A DNA stretch of 64,000 bases, from positions 1 through 64,000 of the forward strand of contig JBGAQP010000009.1 of assembly GCA_044220635.1 (NCBI GenBank), given 5' to 3'. The position numbers were made by a program, and so were the translations under genes. This document shows, piece by piece, positions 45,539 to 53,956 of the stretch. This stretch comes from JBGAQP01 sp044220635 (GTDB taxonomy: Bacteria > Pseudomonadota > Gammaproteobacteria > Burkholderiales > Usitatibacteraceae). The notes beneath the pieces were generated by a model. It was not told the origin of the DNA and searched no databases. It saw only the letters and a list, made by a program, of their open reading frames with translations. Each line of letters starts with the position of its first letter. Positions within the stretch are counted from its first letter, which is position 1.

Positions 45539-46509
45539 GCGAAGAGCGCGGCCACCGCCTTCAGGTCCGCGTTGCCGCCCGACAGGATGATGCCCACGCG
45601 CTTGCCGCGCACGTCGATCGGCCCCGAGAGGACGCCGGCGGTCGCGAGCGCCCCGGTGGGCTCGACCACGAGCTTCATGCGTTCCCAGACGAAGCGCATC
45701 GCCTCGACGAGCTCGGCGTCGCTCACCGTGATGATGTCGTGGACATGGCGCAGCACCAGGGGAAAGGTGATCGCGCCCATGGACTGGGTGCGCGCGCCGT
45801 CGGCGATGGTCTGCGGGTTGTCCACGCGCTGCAGGGTTTTCGTGCGGAAGGACCGCGCGGCGTCGTCACCCGCCTCGGGCTCCACGCCGACCACCCGGAT
45901 GCCCGGCGAGAGGTGGCCCGCGGCGATCGCCGAGCCCGACAGGAGCCCCGCGCCGCCGCAGCAGACGAACAGGTAGTCGAGCGCTCCCACGTCCTCGATC
46001 AGCTCCTTCGTCGCGGTTCCCTGTCCCGCCACGACGTCGGGGTGGTCGAAGGGGGGAATCATGACGCTGCCTTTCTCGGCGGCCAGGCGCGCGGCGACCT
46101 GCTCGCGGCTTTCCTCCGCGCGGTCGTAGAGCACGACCTCGGCGCCGTAGCCGCGGGTGGCCGCGACCTTCACCGCGGGCGCGTCGGCGGGCATGACGAT
46201 GGTCGCCGGCACGCCGAGCAACCGACCCGCGAGGGCGACCGCCTGCGCGTGGTTGCCCGAGGAGAAGGCCACCACGCCCCGCCGGCGCGCGGCCGGATCG
46301 AGCCGCGAAAGCGCGTTGTAGGCGCCGCGGAACTTGAACGCCCCCATGCGCTGGAGGTTCTCGCACTTGAAGTACGCCTCGCAGCCGGCGCGCTCGTCGA
46401 ACTGCCGCGAGCTCGCCACGGGCGTGCGGTGCGCCACGCCCTCGAGGCGCTCGGCCGCAGCCGCGACGTCCGCCCAGGAAACGCGCAGCGCTCCGGAAGC
46501 GTCGTTCAT
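45535..46509 (-). CDS. PLP-dependent threonine/hydroxyaspartate ammonia-lyase family
   Basis: A 324-residue fold-type II PLP enzyme. The PLP lysine is in AFKFRGAYNAL near residue 58; SSGNHAQAVA binds the amino-acid part and CCGGAGLLSGSAIA the phosphate. It resembles catabolic threonine dehydratase, serine racemase and threo-3-hydroxyaspartate ammonia-lyase. There is no ACT domain, so it is not the biosynthetic IlvA. The substrate cannot be fixed from sequence alone. It overlaps the acyltransferase gene by four bases and lies 31 bases after the DUF6494 gene. Confidence 0.88.
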   Translation of the reverse strand: MNDASGALRVSWADVAAAAERLEGVAHRTPVASSRQFDERAGCEAYFKCENLQRMGAFKFRGAYNALSRLDPAARRRGVVAFSSGNHAQAVALAGRLLGVPATIVMPADAPAVKVAATRGYGAEVVLYDRAEESREQVAARLAAEKGSVMIPPFDHPDVVAGQGTATKELIEDVGALDYLFVCCGGAGLLSGSAIAAGHLSPGIRVVGVEPEAGDDAARSFRTKTLQRVDNPQTIADGARTQSMGAITFPLVLRHVHDIITVSDAELVEAMRFVWERMKLVVEPTGALATAGVLSGPIDVRGKRVGIILSGGNADLKAVAALFA

Positions 46510-46540
46510 GGCGACGCCGCCTGCCTTCCGGCCGAGAGGC

Positions 46541-46747
46541 TCACTCGAGCGCGATCCTGCCGTCGAAGGTGACGCTCAGGGCCAACCCGTCGATGGACAG
46601 GGTCATCTTCGCGGCGACCGTCTCGTCGCCCTTCAGCTTGCCCGCGGCGAGCGCGCGCTCGACCGCGTTCTCGATCTCGCGCTGCGACTGCACGCCGACC
46701 GTCTTCAGGAACTTGCGGATGCTCATGTTGAGGGCGTCGGGATTCAT
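46541..46747 (-). CDS. DUF6494 family small protein
   Basis: A 68-residue protein beginning MNPDALNMSIRKFLKTVGV and ending FDGRIALE. I recognise it as the DUF6494 type, present in many Proteobacteria and without known function. It is predicted to be helix first (IREIENAVERALAAGKL-like region) and beta hairpin last. It is in a tight run of minus-strand genes, 10 bases after the 80-residue protein gene. Confidence 0.75.
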   Translation of the reverse strand: MNPDALNMSIRKFLKTVGVQSQREIENAVERALAAGKLKGDETVAAKMTLSIDGLALSVTFDGRIALE

Positions 46748-46757
46748 CGTTCTTCTC

Positions 46758-47000
46758 CTATTTCGCTCGGGTGATCGATTGCAGGGCGTCCTTCAGCGTG
46801 TCCTCCGGGAGCGCGTTGACGCTCTCGGCGAGGATCTCCGCCTCCGTGGCCACCGAGGCCGGGAGCTTGCGGCTTTCCATGACCGCGACGAACTGCGCGG
46901 CGGCTCCCGCCACGCGCAGCAGGCGCAGCCGCTCCGCCATCAGGATCTCGATCTCCTTGCTGAGCATGAAGGTGCCGGTCGATTCGTGCGGGGCGGACAT
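46758..47000 (-). CDS. Small helical protein of unknown function
   Basis: An 80-residue predicted all-helical protein (KEIEILMAERLRLLRVAG, TEAEILAESVNALPEDTLK). No family is recognised. The ATG at 47000 has GGAG six bases ahead; a TTG four codons earlier is possible but the site favours the ATG. It is between the DUF6352 and DUF6494 genes, spaced to be cotranscribed. Confidence 0.7.
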   Translation of the reverse strand: MSAPHESTGTFMLSKEIEILMAERLRLLRVAGAAAQFVAVMESRKLPASVATEAEILAESVNALPEDTLKDALQSITRAK

Positions 47001-47046
47001 CGCGCGCTCCAAGGGGGGAATGACCCGATTTTACCCCGGCGCGACC

Positions 47047-48063
47047 CTAGGCCGACGGCGAGAGGGGAAGATTGAGCAGCAGGTTCTGGGGCTTGAGCTT
47101 GAGGCCATGGTCCGGGCGGAAGCCGAGTCCCAGGTAGACGGGCCGCCCGCGCATTTCCGCGAGCACTTCCCCGGGGTCCAGGAACTCGAGGCGGAAGAGC
47201 GTGGCGAGCCGCGCGCGATCCTCGGGTGCCACCGCCTCTCCGCGATAGAGGGCATTGAGGATCGCGGTCGAGTCGACGTCGAGGCCGACGTGCCAGCGCC
47301 AGCGCTCGTCGGCGATCGCGGCCAGGGGCTCGATCGCGACGCGGACCCCGGCAAGGCGCACCACCCAGCGCTCGAGCACGCGGGCGAGCGCCGCGGCCCC
47401 TTCGCGTCCCGGCGTGAGGTCGAGCAGGAAGCCGTAGAACTCGTCGCGCAGGAAGTAGAGCGGCGCGTTCTCGCGGCTGAGGACATCCATCTTCACGGCC
47501 GGAATCGCCGTCTTCTGGCTGCGCAGCAGCCGCCCGAAATTGCCGAAGCCGCCGGTCTCGGCGTAAGCCTCGATCGTGGTCGCGTCCGCGGCGAGCACCT
47601 GCCCGCCTTGCGCGCTCACGCGCTGGCGGCGGAAGAGCAGCTCGGCCGCCCGGCACAGCCAGGGGTCCTCGGTCCCCTCGAGCATTCCGCGCGCGATCGC
47701 CTGGGCGAGGGCGTCGACGAACGCGGGGGCGAGGTCGACCTCCGGTCGCCGGAAGAGGTCGCGATAGCACGCCTCCAGCGTCGGCTGGGCGATAACTCGG
47801 TCGCGAAAGCGCAGGTAATGCGCCCAGTTCTCCCGGGCGTCCGGGTCCTCGATCGCGGCGAGCTCCGCGGCGGGCACCGCGAGCCGGGGCCGGGAGACGA
47901 GGCGCGCGTGCAGGTGGCGCTCCCCGGGACCGGCCTCCGGGGGCGGGCGCAGCTCTTCTCGCTCGAGGAAGCGGGCGAGCCACGCGTCGGTCGCGACCAG
48001 CCCGCCCTCGGGGCTGCGACCGAGCAGGCCGTGGCCGCTCGAGGCCCAGAAGTCCTGCGCCAA
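47047..48063 (-). CDS. DUF6352 family protein, unknown function
   Basis: A 338-residue soluble protein starting AQDFWASSGHGLLGRS, which I place in the DUF6352 family of uncharacterised proteobacterial proteins. It has no membrane segment and no known catalytic motif. Its long middle region (AYRDLFRRPEVDLAPAFVD-like, FGRLLRSQKTAIPAVKMDV) is helix-rich. The start used here is a TTG one base after the thioesterase stop; no ATG or good ribosome site is available there, so the exact start is uncertain. Confidence 0.7.
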   Translation of the reverse strand: MAQDFWASSGHGLLGRSPEGGLVATDAWLARFLEREELRPPPEAGPGERHLHARLVSRPRLAVPAAELAAIEDPDARENWAHYLRFRDRVIAQPTLEACYRDLFRRPEVDLAPAFVDALAQAIARGMLEGTEDPWLCRAAELLFRRQRVSAQGGQVLAADATTIEAYAETGGFGNFGRLLRSQKTAIPAVKMDVLSRENAPLYFLRDEFYGFLLDLTPGREGAAALARVLERWVVRLAGVRVAIEPLAAIADERWRWHVGLDVDSTAILNALYRGEAVAPEDRARLATLFRLEFLDPGEVLAEMRGRPVYLGLGFRPDHGLKLKPQNLLLNLPLSPSA

Positions 48064-48064
48064 C

Positions 48065-48517
48065 TCAGTCGCGGACGCCGGAGCGCCCGACGAGGCAGAT
48101 GAGGGTCTGCATGCCGGTCGCGCAGTGCACGCGCCGGGCACCCTTTTCCACCCAGCAATCGACCTGGCACACGGTGAGCGTGCGGCCGCTGCGGATCACG
48201 CGCCCGGCCGCCACGGCCCGCTCGCCGTCGGCCGCCGCGAGCAGGTTGATCTTGAACTCGACGGTGAGCACGCCGGCCTCGGGCGGAAAGAGCGTGAAGC
48301 CCGCGTACCCGCCCGCGGAGTCGGCGATCGCCGCCACCATCCCCGCGTGGAAGAAGCCGTGCTGCTGGGAGAGCTCGGGGCGGAACGCGAGCCCGATCTC
48401 CACCCGGCCCGGCTCGACGCGCAGGAGTTCGGCGCCCAGGTGCGCCATGGCGCCCTGGCGCGCGAAGCTCTCCCGCGTCCGGCGTTCGAATTCGGGATCG
48501 GCCGGAACGAACTCCAC
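48065..48517 (-). CDS. PaaI-family hotdog-fold acyl-CoA thioesterase
   Basis: A 150-residue hotdog-fold protein. The motif QQHGFFHAGMVAAIADSAGGYAG is the PaaI signature with its catalytic Asp in IADSAGG. Its usual job is hydrolysis of stray acyl-CoA, often aryl-acetyl or medium-chain. The GTG start overlaps the TAG stop of the decarboxylase gene by one base (TAGTG), so translation is coupled. Confidence 0.88.
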   Translation of the reverse strand: MEFVPADPEFERRTRESFARQGAMAHLGAELLRVEPGRVEIGLAFRPELSQQHGFFHAGMVAAIADSAGGYAGFTLFPPEAGVLTVEFKINLLAAADGERAVAAGRVIRSGRTLTVCQVDCWVEKGARRVHCATGMQTLICLVGRSGVRD

Positions 48518-49701
48518 TAGGAGCCGAGCACCGCCACGTCGGGCAGGGGAAAGCCGTTGAAGTTGCTCGCGTAGGCGGTGGTGTAGGCGCCGGCGTTCTT
48601 GATGTAGATGAAGTCGCCTTCCTGGAGGTCGGCCGGGAAGAGCTCCTCGCGCATCACGACGTCGACCGAGTCGCAGGTGGGGCCGGCGACGTTCCAGGCA
48701 ATGGGTTCGCCGTCGCGGTCCGTGTAGATGTTGTAGCGCAGCCCCTCGGTCGTCTCGATCACGCCGCCGAAGACGCCCGCGTCCCAGTACATCCAGCGCT
48801 GGTTGTTTCGGGTCGCCGTACCGACCACGCGGCAGATGAAGTACCCGGCGTCGGAGACGAGGTAGCGCCCCGGCTCGGCGATCACCGTCACCTCCGGCCC
48901 GAAGTGGCGCAGCTCGCGGTTGATCACCTCGGCGATCGTCTCGATCGAGGGCATCGGCTTCACGTGCCTCACCGGGTAGCCCCCGCCGAGGTTCAGCAGG
49001 CGCGGGCGCAGGCCCGCGGTGCGCATCGAGGCGAAGACCTTGCGCGCGCGCTCCATGCCCACGCGCCAGTTCTCCGGATTGAGGCACTGGCTGCCTACGT
49101 GGAAGGTCACACCCGCGAGGTCCGCCCCGAGCCCGGCGGCCGTCTGGACGAGCTCGGGCACGTCGTTCATGTGGGCGCCGAACTTGCCCGCGAGCGGCCA
49201 GTCGCTGCCGATGTTGGGCGCGTCGATCCGCAGGTAGAGCTTCGCGTCGGCCTTGACCGAGTGGACCTTGACGATCTCCTCCACGCTGTCGACGACGAAC
49301 CACTCCACCCCCTTGGCGGCGGCGTACTCGAGGTAGGCGCGCGATTTCATGGGGTTCGAGTAGAAGATCTCGGCCACCGGCACGCCCAGCGACAGGAGCA
49401 GGTCGAGCTCCGCGATCGAGGCGATCTCGAAGCCCGCGCCCTCCTCGATCAGGACCTTGAGGACCCGCGGGTCGGGGTTCGCCTTGACCGCGAAGTGCGG
49501 CCGCACCCGCGGCAGCGCCGCGCGGAAGCGCCGTGCCTTGGCGCGCACGATGTGGAGGTCGATCAGGAGGAAGGGCCGCTTGTAGCCGTGGCGGCCGAGG
49601 TACTGCGTGACCTGCGTGAAATCGAGGCTGACTTCCGGGTGGGAGTCGAGCGGGAACTCCGGCTGGGGCCGGATCTTCTTTATCGTGGCGGATCGGGGCA
49701 T
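48517..49701 (-). CDS. Ornithine/lysine decarboxylase (fold-type III PLP)
   Basis: A 394-residue alanine-racemase-fold decarboxylase of the eukaryotic-ODC type. The PLP lysine is in FAVKANPDPRVLK (near residue 73), the phosphate loop is LLNLGGGYP, GRYLVSDAG follows, and the active-site cysteine is in VAGPTCDSVD. It makes putrescine from ornithine or cadaverine from lysine, or both; the family includes dual-specific members. The ATG at 49701 lacks a strong ribosome site and lies within an upstream ORF. No arginase or agmatinase gene is nearby. The fused membrane/spermidine-synthase-like protein at the far end of the window is not linked to it. Confidence 0.93.
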   Translation of the reverse strand: MPRSATIKKIRPQPEFPLDSHPEVSLDFTQVTQYLGRHGYKRPFLLIDLHIVRAKARRFRAALPRVRPHFAVKANPDPRVLKVLIEEGAGFEIASIAELDLLLSLGVPVAEIFYSNPMKSRAYLEYAAAKGVEWFVVDSVEEIVKVHSVKADAKLYLRIDAPNIGSDWPLAGKFGAHMNDVPELVQTAAGLGADLAGVTFHVGSQCLNPENWRVGMERARKVFASMRTAGLRPRLLNLGGGYPVRHVKPMPSIETIAEVINRELRHFGPEVTVIAEPGRYLVSDAGYFICRVVGTATRNNQRWMYWDAGVFGGVIETTEGLRYNIYTDRDGEPIAWNVAGPTCDSVDVVMREELFPADLQEGDFIYIKNAGAYTTAYASNFNGFPLPDVAVLGS

Positions 49702-49802
49702 CGGGGTCTCTCAGGACGGCGCAAAGGCGAAGGACCGGGCACAAGGCGCGCGCCGGGGTGGCCGGCGTCGGCTCGAACGACGGACTTCCTCGCTCCTGTC
49801 AT
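49680..49802 (-). CDS. Upstream leader ORF overlapping the decarboxylase start
   Basis: A 40-codon ORF starting MTGARKSVVRADAG and ending PLRRPERPRCPDPPR. Its ATG follows the strongest Shine-Dalgarno in the area (AAGGAGGT, 4 bases before the start), whereas the decarboxylase ATG inside it has only a weak site. Its stop lies about 20 bases past the decarboxylase ATG, in another reading frame. The peptide is rich in Arg and Pro, the kind of sequence that slows ribosomes. By analogy with the SpeFL arrest peptide before speF in E. coli it could sense ornithine or polyamines. The analogy is inference; no sequence similarity to SpeFL is claimed. Confidence 0.65.
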   Translation of the reverse strand: MTGARKSVVRADAGHPGARLVPGPSPLRRPERPRCPDPPR

Positions 49803-49848
49803 GATGACCTCCTTCAACATTCCCCAGTCGGGTCCGAAAAACTGTTGA

Positions 49849-49877
49849 GAAATAGTCCCTTACGGGTTCCGCGTCAA
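49849..49877 (-). promoter_or_regulatory. Candidate promoter of the decarboxylase leader transcript
   Basis: On the minus strand TTGACG (49877-49872) is followed after 17 bases by TATTTC (49854-49849). The -10 is a weak match. A TATACT further upstream (about 49888-49893) is an alternative -10 but lacks a proper -35. The predicted start would be near 49842, 40 bases ahead of the leader ORF. Confidence 0.5.
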
Positions 49878-49911
49878 AAATTGCGCGAAGTATAGGGCAA
49901 AACCCGGCGGC

Positions 49912-49933
49912 CGATGCAACATTTTTTGCATCG
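49912..49933. repeat. Perfect 8-bp inverted repeat, possible operator
   Basis: CGATGCAA and TTGCATCG flank CATTTT, 35 bases upstream of the candidate decarboxylase -35 box and 50 bases past the dcd stop. It may be an activator site for the decarboxylase or a stem at the end of dcd; no T tract follows on the minus strand, which argues against a terminator. Confidence 0.55.
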
Positions 49934-49982
49934 CGGCGGAAAAACGCTCGATACCGCCCCTTCCGGGCTTACGGCCCCGGGG

Positions 49983-50549
49983 TCAGATCTTCGGCAGCGT
50001 CACCCCGTGCTGGCCCTGGTACTTCCCCCCGCGGTCGCGGTAGGAGGTCTCGCAGACCTCGTCGGACTCGAAGAAGATCACCTGCGCCACGCCCTCGTTG
50101 GCGTAGATCTTCGCGGGAAGGGGCGTCGTATTGGAGAACTCCAGCGTCACGTAGCCCTCCCATTCCGGCTCGAAGGGCGTGACGTTCACGATGATCCCGC
50201 AGCGGGCGTAGGTGCTCTTGCCGAGGCACACCGTGAGGACGTTGCGGGGGATGCGGAAGTACTCCACCGTCCGCGCGAGGGCGAAGGAGTTGGGGGGGAT
50301 GATGCACACCGGCCCCTTGAAATCGATGAAGGACTTCTCGTCGAAGGCCTTCGGGTCGACGATCGTGGAGTTGATGTTGGTGAAGATCTTGAAGTCGTCG
50401 GAGCAGCGGATGTCGTAGCCGTAGCTCGAGGTCCCGTAGGAGACGATGCGCCGGCCGTCGACCTCGCGCACCTGCCCCGGCTCGAAGGGCTCGATCATGC
50501 GCTGGGCCTGGGCCATGCGGCGGATCCACTTGTCCGACTTGATGCTCAC
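49983..50549 (-). CDS. dcd: dCTP deaminase
   Basis: A 188-residue enzyme that converts dCTP to dUTP, feeding dTMP synthesis. The motifs VSYGTSSYGYDIRCS, NSFALARTVEYFRIPRN and GKSTYARCGIIVNVTPFEPEW match the dUTPase/Dcd trimer family, and the Glu in EPEWEG is the catalytic residue. The length equals E. coli Dcd (193) closely. It starts 13 bases after mrp. Confidence 0.96.
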   Translation of the reverse strand: MSIKSDKWIRRMAQAQRMIEPFEPGQVREVDGRRIVSYGTSSYGYDIRCSDDFKIFTNINSTIVDPKAFDEKSFIDFKGPVCIIPPNSFALARTVEYFRIPRNVLTVCLGKSTYARCGIIVNVTPFEPEWEGYVTLEFSNTTPLPAKIYANEGVAQVIFFESDEVCETSYRDRGGKYQGQHGVTLPKI

Positions 50550-50562
50550 GGCCCCGCTCCCC

Positions 50563-51651
50563 TCAGGTGTTCTGGATCACGATCTTCGGGAAGAGCGCGG
50601 TGCGGTCCTCCGCCTGGCGCGCGATGCGGGCGGCGACCTTGCGGGCGATGTCCCGGTAGATGCCCGCCACCGGGCCGTCGGGGTCGGAGACCACGGTGGG
50701 CTTGCCGGAGTCGGCCTGCTCGCGGATGCGGATGTCGAGCGGCAGGCTGCCGAGGAACTCGACGCCGAAGTCGCGGCACATCTTCTCGCCGCCCCCGGTG
50801 CCGAAGATGTGCTCGGCGTGGCCGCACTGCGAGCAGATGTGGATCGCCATGTTCTCGACCACGCCGAGGATGGGAATGCCCACCTTCTCGAACATCTTGA
50901 GCCCCTTGCGCGCGTCGATGAGCGCGATGTCCTGGGGCGTGGTGACGATCACCGCGCCCGTGACGGGCACCTTCTGGGCGAGGGTGAGCTGGATGTCGCC
51001 CGTGCCCGGCGGCAGGTCGACCACCAGGTAGTCGAGGTCGTGCCAGCGGGTCTCCGTGAGCAGCTGCTCGAGGGCCTGGGTGACCATGGGGCCGCGCCAG
51101 ACCATCGGCGTGTCGGCCTCGATCAGGAAGCCCACGCTCATGGCCTGCAGCCCGTGGCCTTCCATCGGCTCCATGCTCTTGCCGTCGCTCGAGCTCGGCC
51201 GGCCCGTGATGCCGAGCATGAGGGGCTGCGAGGGGCCGTAGATGTCGGCATCGAGCACGCCCACGGTCGCGCCCTCGGCGGCGAGCGCGAGCGCGAGGTT
51301 GACCGCCGTCGTGCTCTTGCCCACGCCGCCCTTGCCGGAGGCGACCGCGATGATGTTCTTCACCCCGGGGACGAGCTTCACGCCCCGCTGGACCGCGTGG
51401 GAGACGACCTTCGAGGAGACGTTGGCGCTCGCCGCGGCCACGCCCGGGAGTGCCAGCAGGCGCCGGGTGACCTGCTCGCGCACGCTCTCGATCACGCCGC
51501 GCGCCGGATAGCCGAGGACCACGTCGAGGGCGACGCGATCGCCCTCGACCTTGACGTTCTTCACGCACTTCGACTCGACGTAGTTGCGCCCCGTGACGGG
51601 GTCGACGAGCTCGGAGAGCGCGTCGCGCACTTCTTTCTCGGAAACGGGCAT
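50563..51651 (-). CDS. apbC: Mrp/ApbC iron-sulfur carrier ATPase
   Basis: A 362-residue P-loop NTPase that carries or inserts Fe-S clusters. An N-terminal MIP18/DUF59 domain (DALSELVDPVTGRNYVE, about residues 8-85) precedes the deviant Walker A GKGGVGKST (about 109-117), VVDLPPGTGDIQLTL, and the C-terminal CSQCGHAEHIF with the CxxC cluster site. The ATG at 51651 gives MPVSEKEV, the usual family start. It is divergent from metG across 151 bases. Confidence 0.95.
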   Translation of the reverse strand: MPVSEKEVRDALSELVDPVTGRNYVESKCVKNVKVEGDRVALDVVLGYPARGVIESVREQVTRRLLALPGVAAASANVSSKVVSHAVQRGVKLVPGVKNIIAVASGKGGVGKSTTAVNLALALAAEGATVGVLDADIYGPSQPLMLGITGRPSSSDGKSMEPMEGHGLQAMSVGFLIEADTPMVWRGPMVTQALEQLLTETRWHDLDYLVVDLPPGTGDIQLTLAQKVPVTGAVIVTTPQDIALIDARKGLKMFEKVGIPILGVVENMAIHICSQCGHAEHIFGTGGGEKMCRDFGVEFLGSLPLDIRIREQADSGKPTVVSDPDGPVAGIYRDIARKVAARIARQAEDRTALFPKIVIQNT

Positions 51652-51699
51652 GGGGATCGCGGGAAAAGTGGGAAACAACCGTGCAATTCTAAAGCAATT

Positions 51700-51708
51700 T
51701 GCTACAAT
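51700..51708 (+). promoter_or_regulatory. Extended -10 promoter of metG
   Basis: TGCTACAAT is an extended -10 (TGnTATAAT-like) 95 bases ahead of the metG ATG. A weak GTGCAA lies 16 bases upstream as a possible -35. The same gap must hold the divergent apbC promoter. Confidence 0.6.
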
Positions 51709-51802
51709 CGCGTTGCCCCGATTCACCCTATCGACCCCATCCTTCCACGACCCGCGCGGCCACGCGCGCGATCCTCGAAAGCGCCCGGCTCGCACCGGCT
51801 CC

Positions 51803-53956
51803 ATGCCCCGCAAGCTTTTCGTCACCACGGCGCTGCCCTACGCGAACGGGCCGTTCCACCTCGGCCACATCATGGAGTACGTCCAGGCCGACATCTGGGT
51901 GCGCTTCCAGCGGCTGCAGGGGCACAAGGTGCACTTCGTGTCCGCCGACGACGCGCACGGCGCGCCGATCATGCTCAAGGCCGAAGCCGAGGGGATCGCC
52001 CCCGAGGAGCTCATCGGGCGCGTGGCCGAGTCCCATCGCCGCGACCTCGCGCGCTTCGCGATCGGCTTCGACCATTTCCACTCGACGCACTCGCAGGAGA
52101 GCCGCGAGCTCTGCGAGGAGATCTTCGCCGCGCTGCGCAAGGCCGGCTTCATCGAGACGAAGACCATCGAGCAGTTCTTCGACCCGGTGAAGGGGATGTT
52201 CCTGCCCGACCGCTACATCAAGGGCGAGTGCCCGAATCCCGCCTGCCAGGCGAAGGACCAGTACGGCGACGCCTGCGAGGTCTGCGGCACCGTCTACCAG
52301 CCGACCGAGCTCAAGAACCCCTATTCGACGCTCACCGGCGCCAAGCCCGTGCTGAGGAAGTCGGACCATTTCTTCTTCCGCCTCTCCGACCCGCGCTGCG
52401 TCGAGTTCCTGCGCGCCTGGTCCCAGGACGGGCGCCTGCAGCCCGAGGTCGCCAACAAGGCGCGGGAGTGGCTCGACGGCGGCCTCAAGGACTGGGACAT
52501 CACCCGCGACGCCCCCTACTTCGGGATCGAGATCCCGGGGGCGAAGGGCAAGTACTTCTACGTCTGGCTCGACGCCCCCATCGGCTACCTCGCCTCCCTC
52601 AGGAGCTACCTCGAGAGGAAGGGCCTAGATTTCGCCAAGTACCTGGCCGACCCGAAGGTCGAGCAGGTCCACTTCATCGGCAAGGACATCATCTACTTCC
52701 ACACGCTCTTCTGGCCGGCGATGCTGAAGTTCGCCGAGCGCAAGGTCCCCGACAGCGTCTTCGTCCACGGCTTCATCACGCTCTCGGGCGAGAAGATGTC
52801 GAAGTCGCGCGGCGTTTCCGTGAGTCCCCAGAAATACGCGGACCTCGGCCTCAACCCCGAGTGGCTGCGCTACTACCTCGCGGCGAAGCTCAACGGCCGC
52901 GTCGAGGACCTCGACTTCAACCCCGACGACTTCCTCGCCCGCGTGAATTCCGACCTCGTGGGCAAGTACGTGAACATCGCCAGCCGCGCGGCGGGCTTCA
53001 TCGCCAAGCGCTTCAACGGCCGGCTCTCGGAGGAGCCCCTCTCGGCGGGCCGCGAGCTGCAGCACAAGATGCGCGGCCACCTCGCCGCGCCCGCCGCACC
53101 CGCCGCCGAGGACGACCAGGCGAGCGCGATCCTCTTCGAGCTCAGGAGCTTCGCCGAGGCGATCGCCGCCGACTACGACGCGCGCGAGTTCAGCCGCGCG
53201 ATCCGCCAGGTGATGTTCCTCGCCGACCGCGTCAACCAGTACGTGGACGAGCACAAGCCCTGGGAGATCGCGAAGGAGCCGGGCCAGGACGCGGCGCTGC
53301 AGTGGTTCTGCACGCTCTATCTCGAGCTTTTCCGCATCCTCACGATCTACCTGAAGCCGGTGCTGCCCAAGGTCGCGGAGGACGTCGAGGCGTTCCTGAA
53401 CCTCCCGAAACCCCTCACCTGGGAGGACGTGGCCACGCCGCTCAAGCCCGGCCAGCTCGTCCAGCCCTACCGCCACCTGGTCTCGCGCATCGACCCGAAA
53501 CAGATCGACCAGCTGCTCGAGCCCCCCGAGGAGGCGAAGGCCGAGGGTGCCGGGCCCGCGGCGGGGGAGGCCGCGGAGTTCCGCCTCGAGCCCGTGGAGC
53601 CGCCCAAGCCGCCGGTGATCCTTCCGGTGGGCGAGACGATCTCGATCGACGACTTCAGCCGCATCGACCTGAGGATCGCGCGCATCGTGGACGCGGAGCT
53701 CGTCCCCGACGCCGACAAGCTCCTCAAGCTCACGCTCGACATCGGCATCGAGAACCGCACGGTCTTCGCCGGCATCCGCTCGGCCTACACCCCCAAGGAG
53801 CTGATCGGCCGGCTCACGGTGATGGTCGCGAATCTCGCGCCGCGCAAGATGCGTTTCGGGGAGTCCCAGGGCATGGTGCTCGCGGCCGGGGACGGCTCGA
53901 GCATCTACCTGCTCGCCCCGGATTCGGGGGCGGCCCCGGGCATGCGCGTCAAGTAG
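51803..53956 (+). CDS. metG: Methionyl-tRNA synthetase
   Basis: A 717-residue class I synthetase. HIGH motif is HLGH in GPFHLGHIMEYV, zinc-knuckle CPNPACQAKDQYGDACEVCG near residue 140, and KMSKS in GEKMSKSRG near residue 330. The C-terminal 110 residues (ISIDDFSRIDLRIARIVDAE onward) are the tRNA-binding dimerisation domain also found in Trbp111. The ATG at 51803 gives MPRKLFVTTALPYANG, the usual start; the long in-frame extension upstream overlaps apbC and is not used. Confidence 0.96.
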   Translation: MPRKLFVTTALPYANGPFHLGHIMEYVQADIWVRFQRLQGHKVHFVSADDAHGAPIMLKAEAEGIAPEELIGRVAESHRRDLARFAIGFDHFHSTHSQESRELCEEIFAALRKAGFIETKTIEQFFDPVKGMFLPDRYIKGECPNPACQAKDQYGDACEVCGTVYQPTELKNPYSTLTGAKPVLRKSDHFFFRLSDPRCVEFLRAWSQDGRLQPEVANKAREWLDGGLKDWDITRDAPYFGIEIPGAKGKYFYVWLDAPIGYLASLRSYLERKGLDFAKYLADPKVEQVHFIGKDIIYFHTLFWPAMLKFAERKVPDSVFVHGFITLSGEKMSKSRGVSVSPQKYADLGLNPEWLRYYLAAKLNGRVEDLDFNPDDFLARVNSDLVGKYVNIASRAAGFIAKRFNGRLSEEPLSAGRELQHKMRGHLAAPAAPAAEDDQASAILFELRSFAEAIAADYDAREFSRAIRQVMFLADRVNQYVDEHKPWEIAKEPGQDAALQWFCTLYLELFRILTIYLKPVLPKVAEDVEAFLNLPKPLTWEDVATPLKPGQLVQPYRHLVSRIDPKQIDQLLEPPEEAKAEGAGPAAGEAAEFRLEPVEPPKPPVILPVGETISIDDFSRIDLRIARIVDAELVPDADKLLKLTLDIGIENRTVFAGIRSAYTPKELIGRLTVMVANLAPRKMRFGESQGMVLAAGDGSSIYLLAPDSGAAPGMRVK

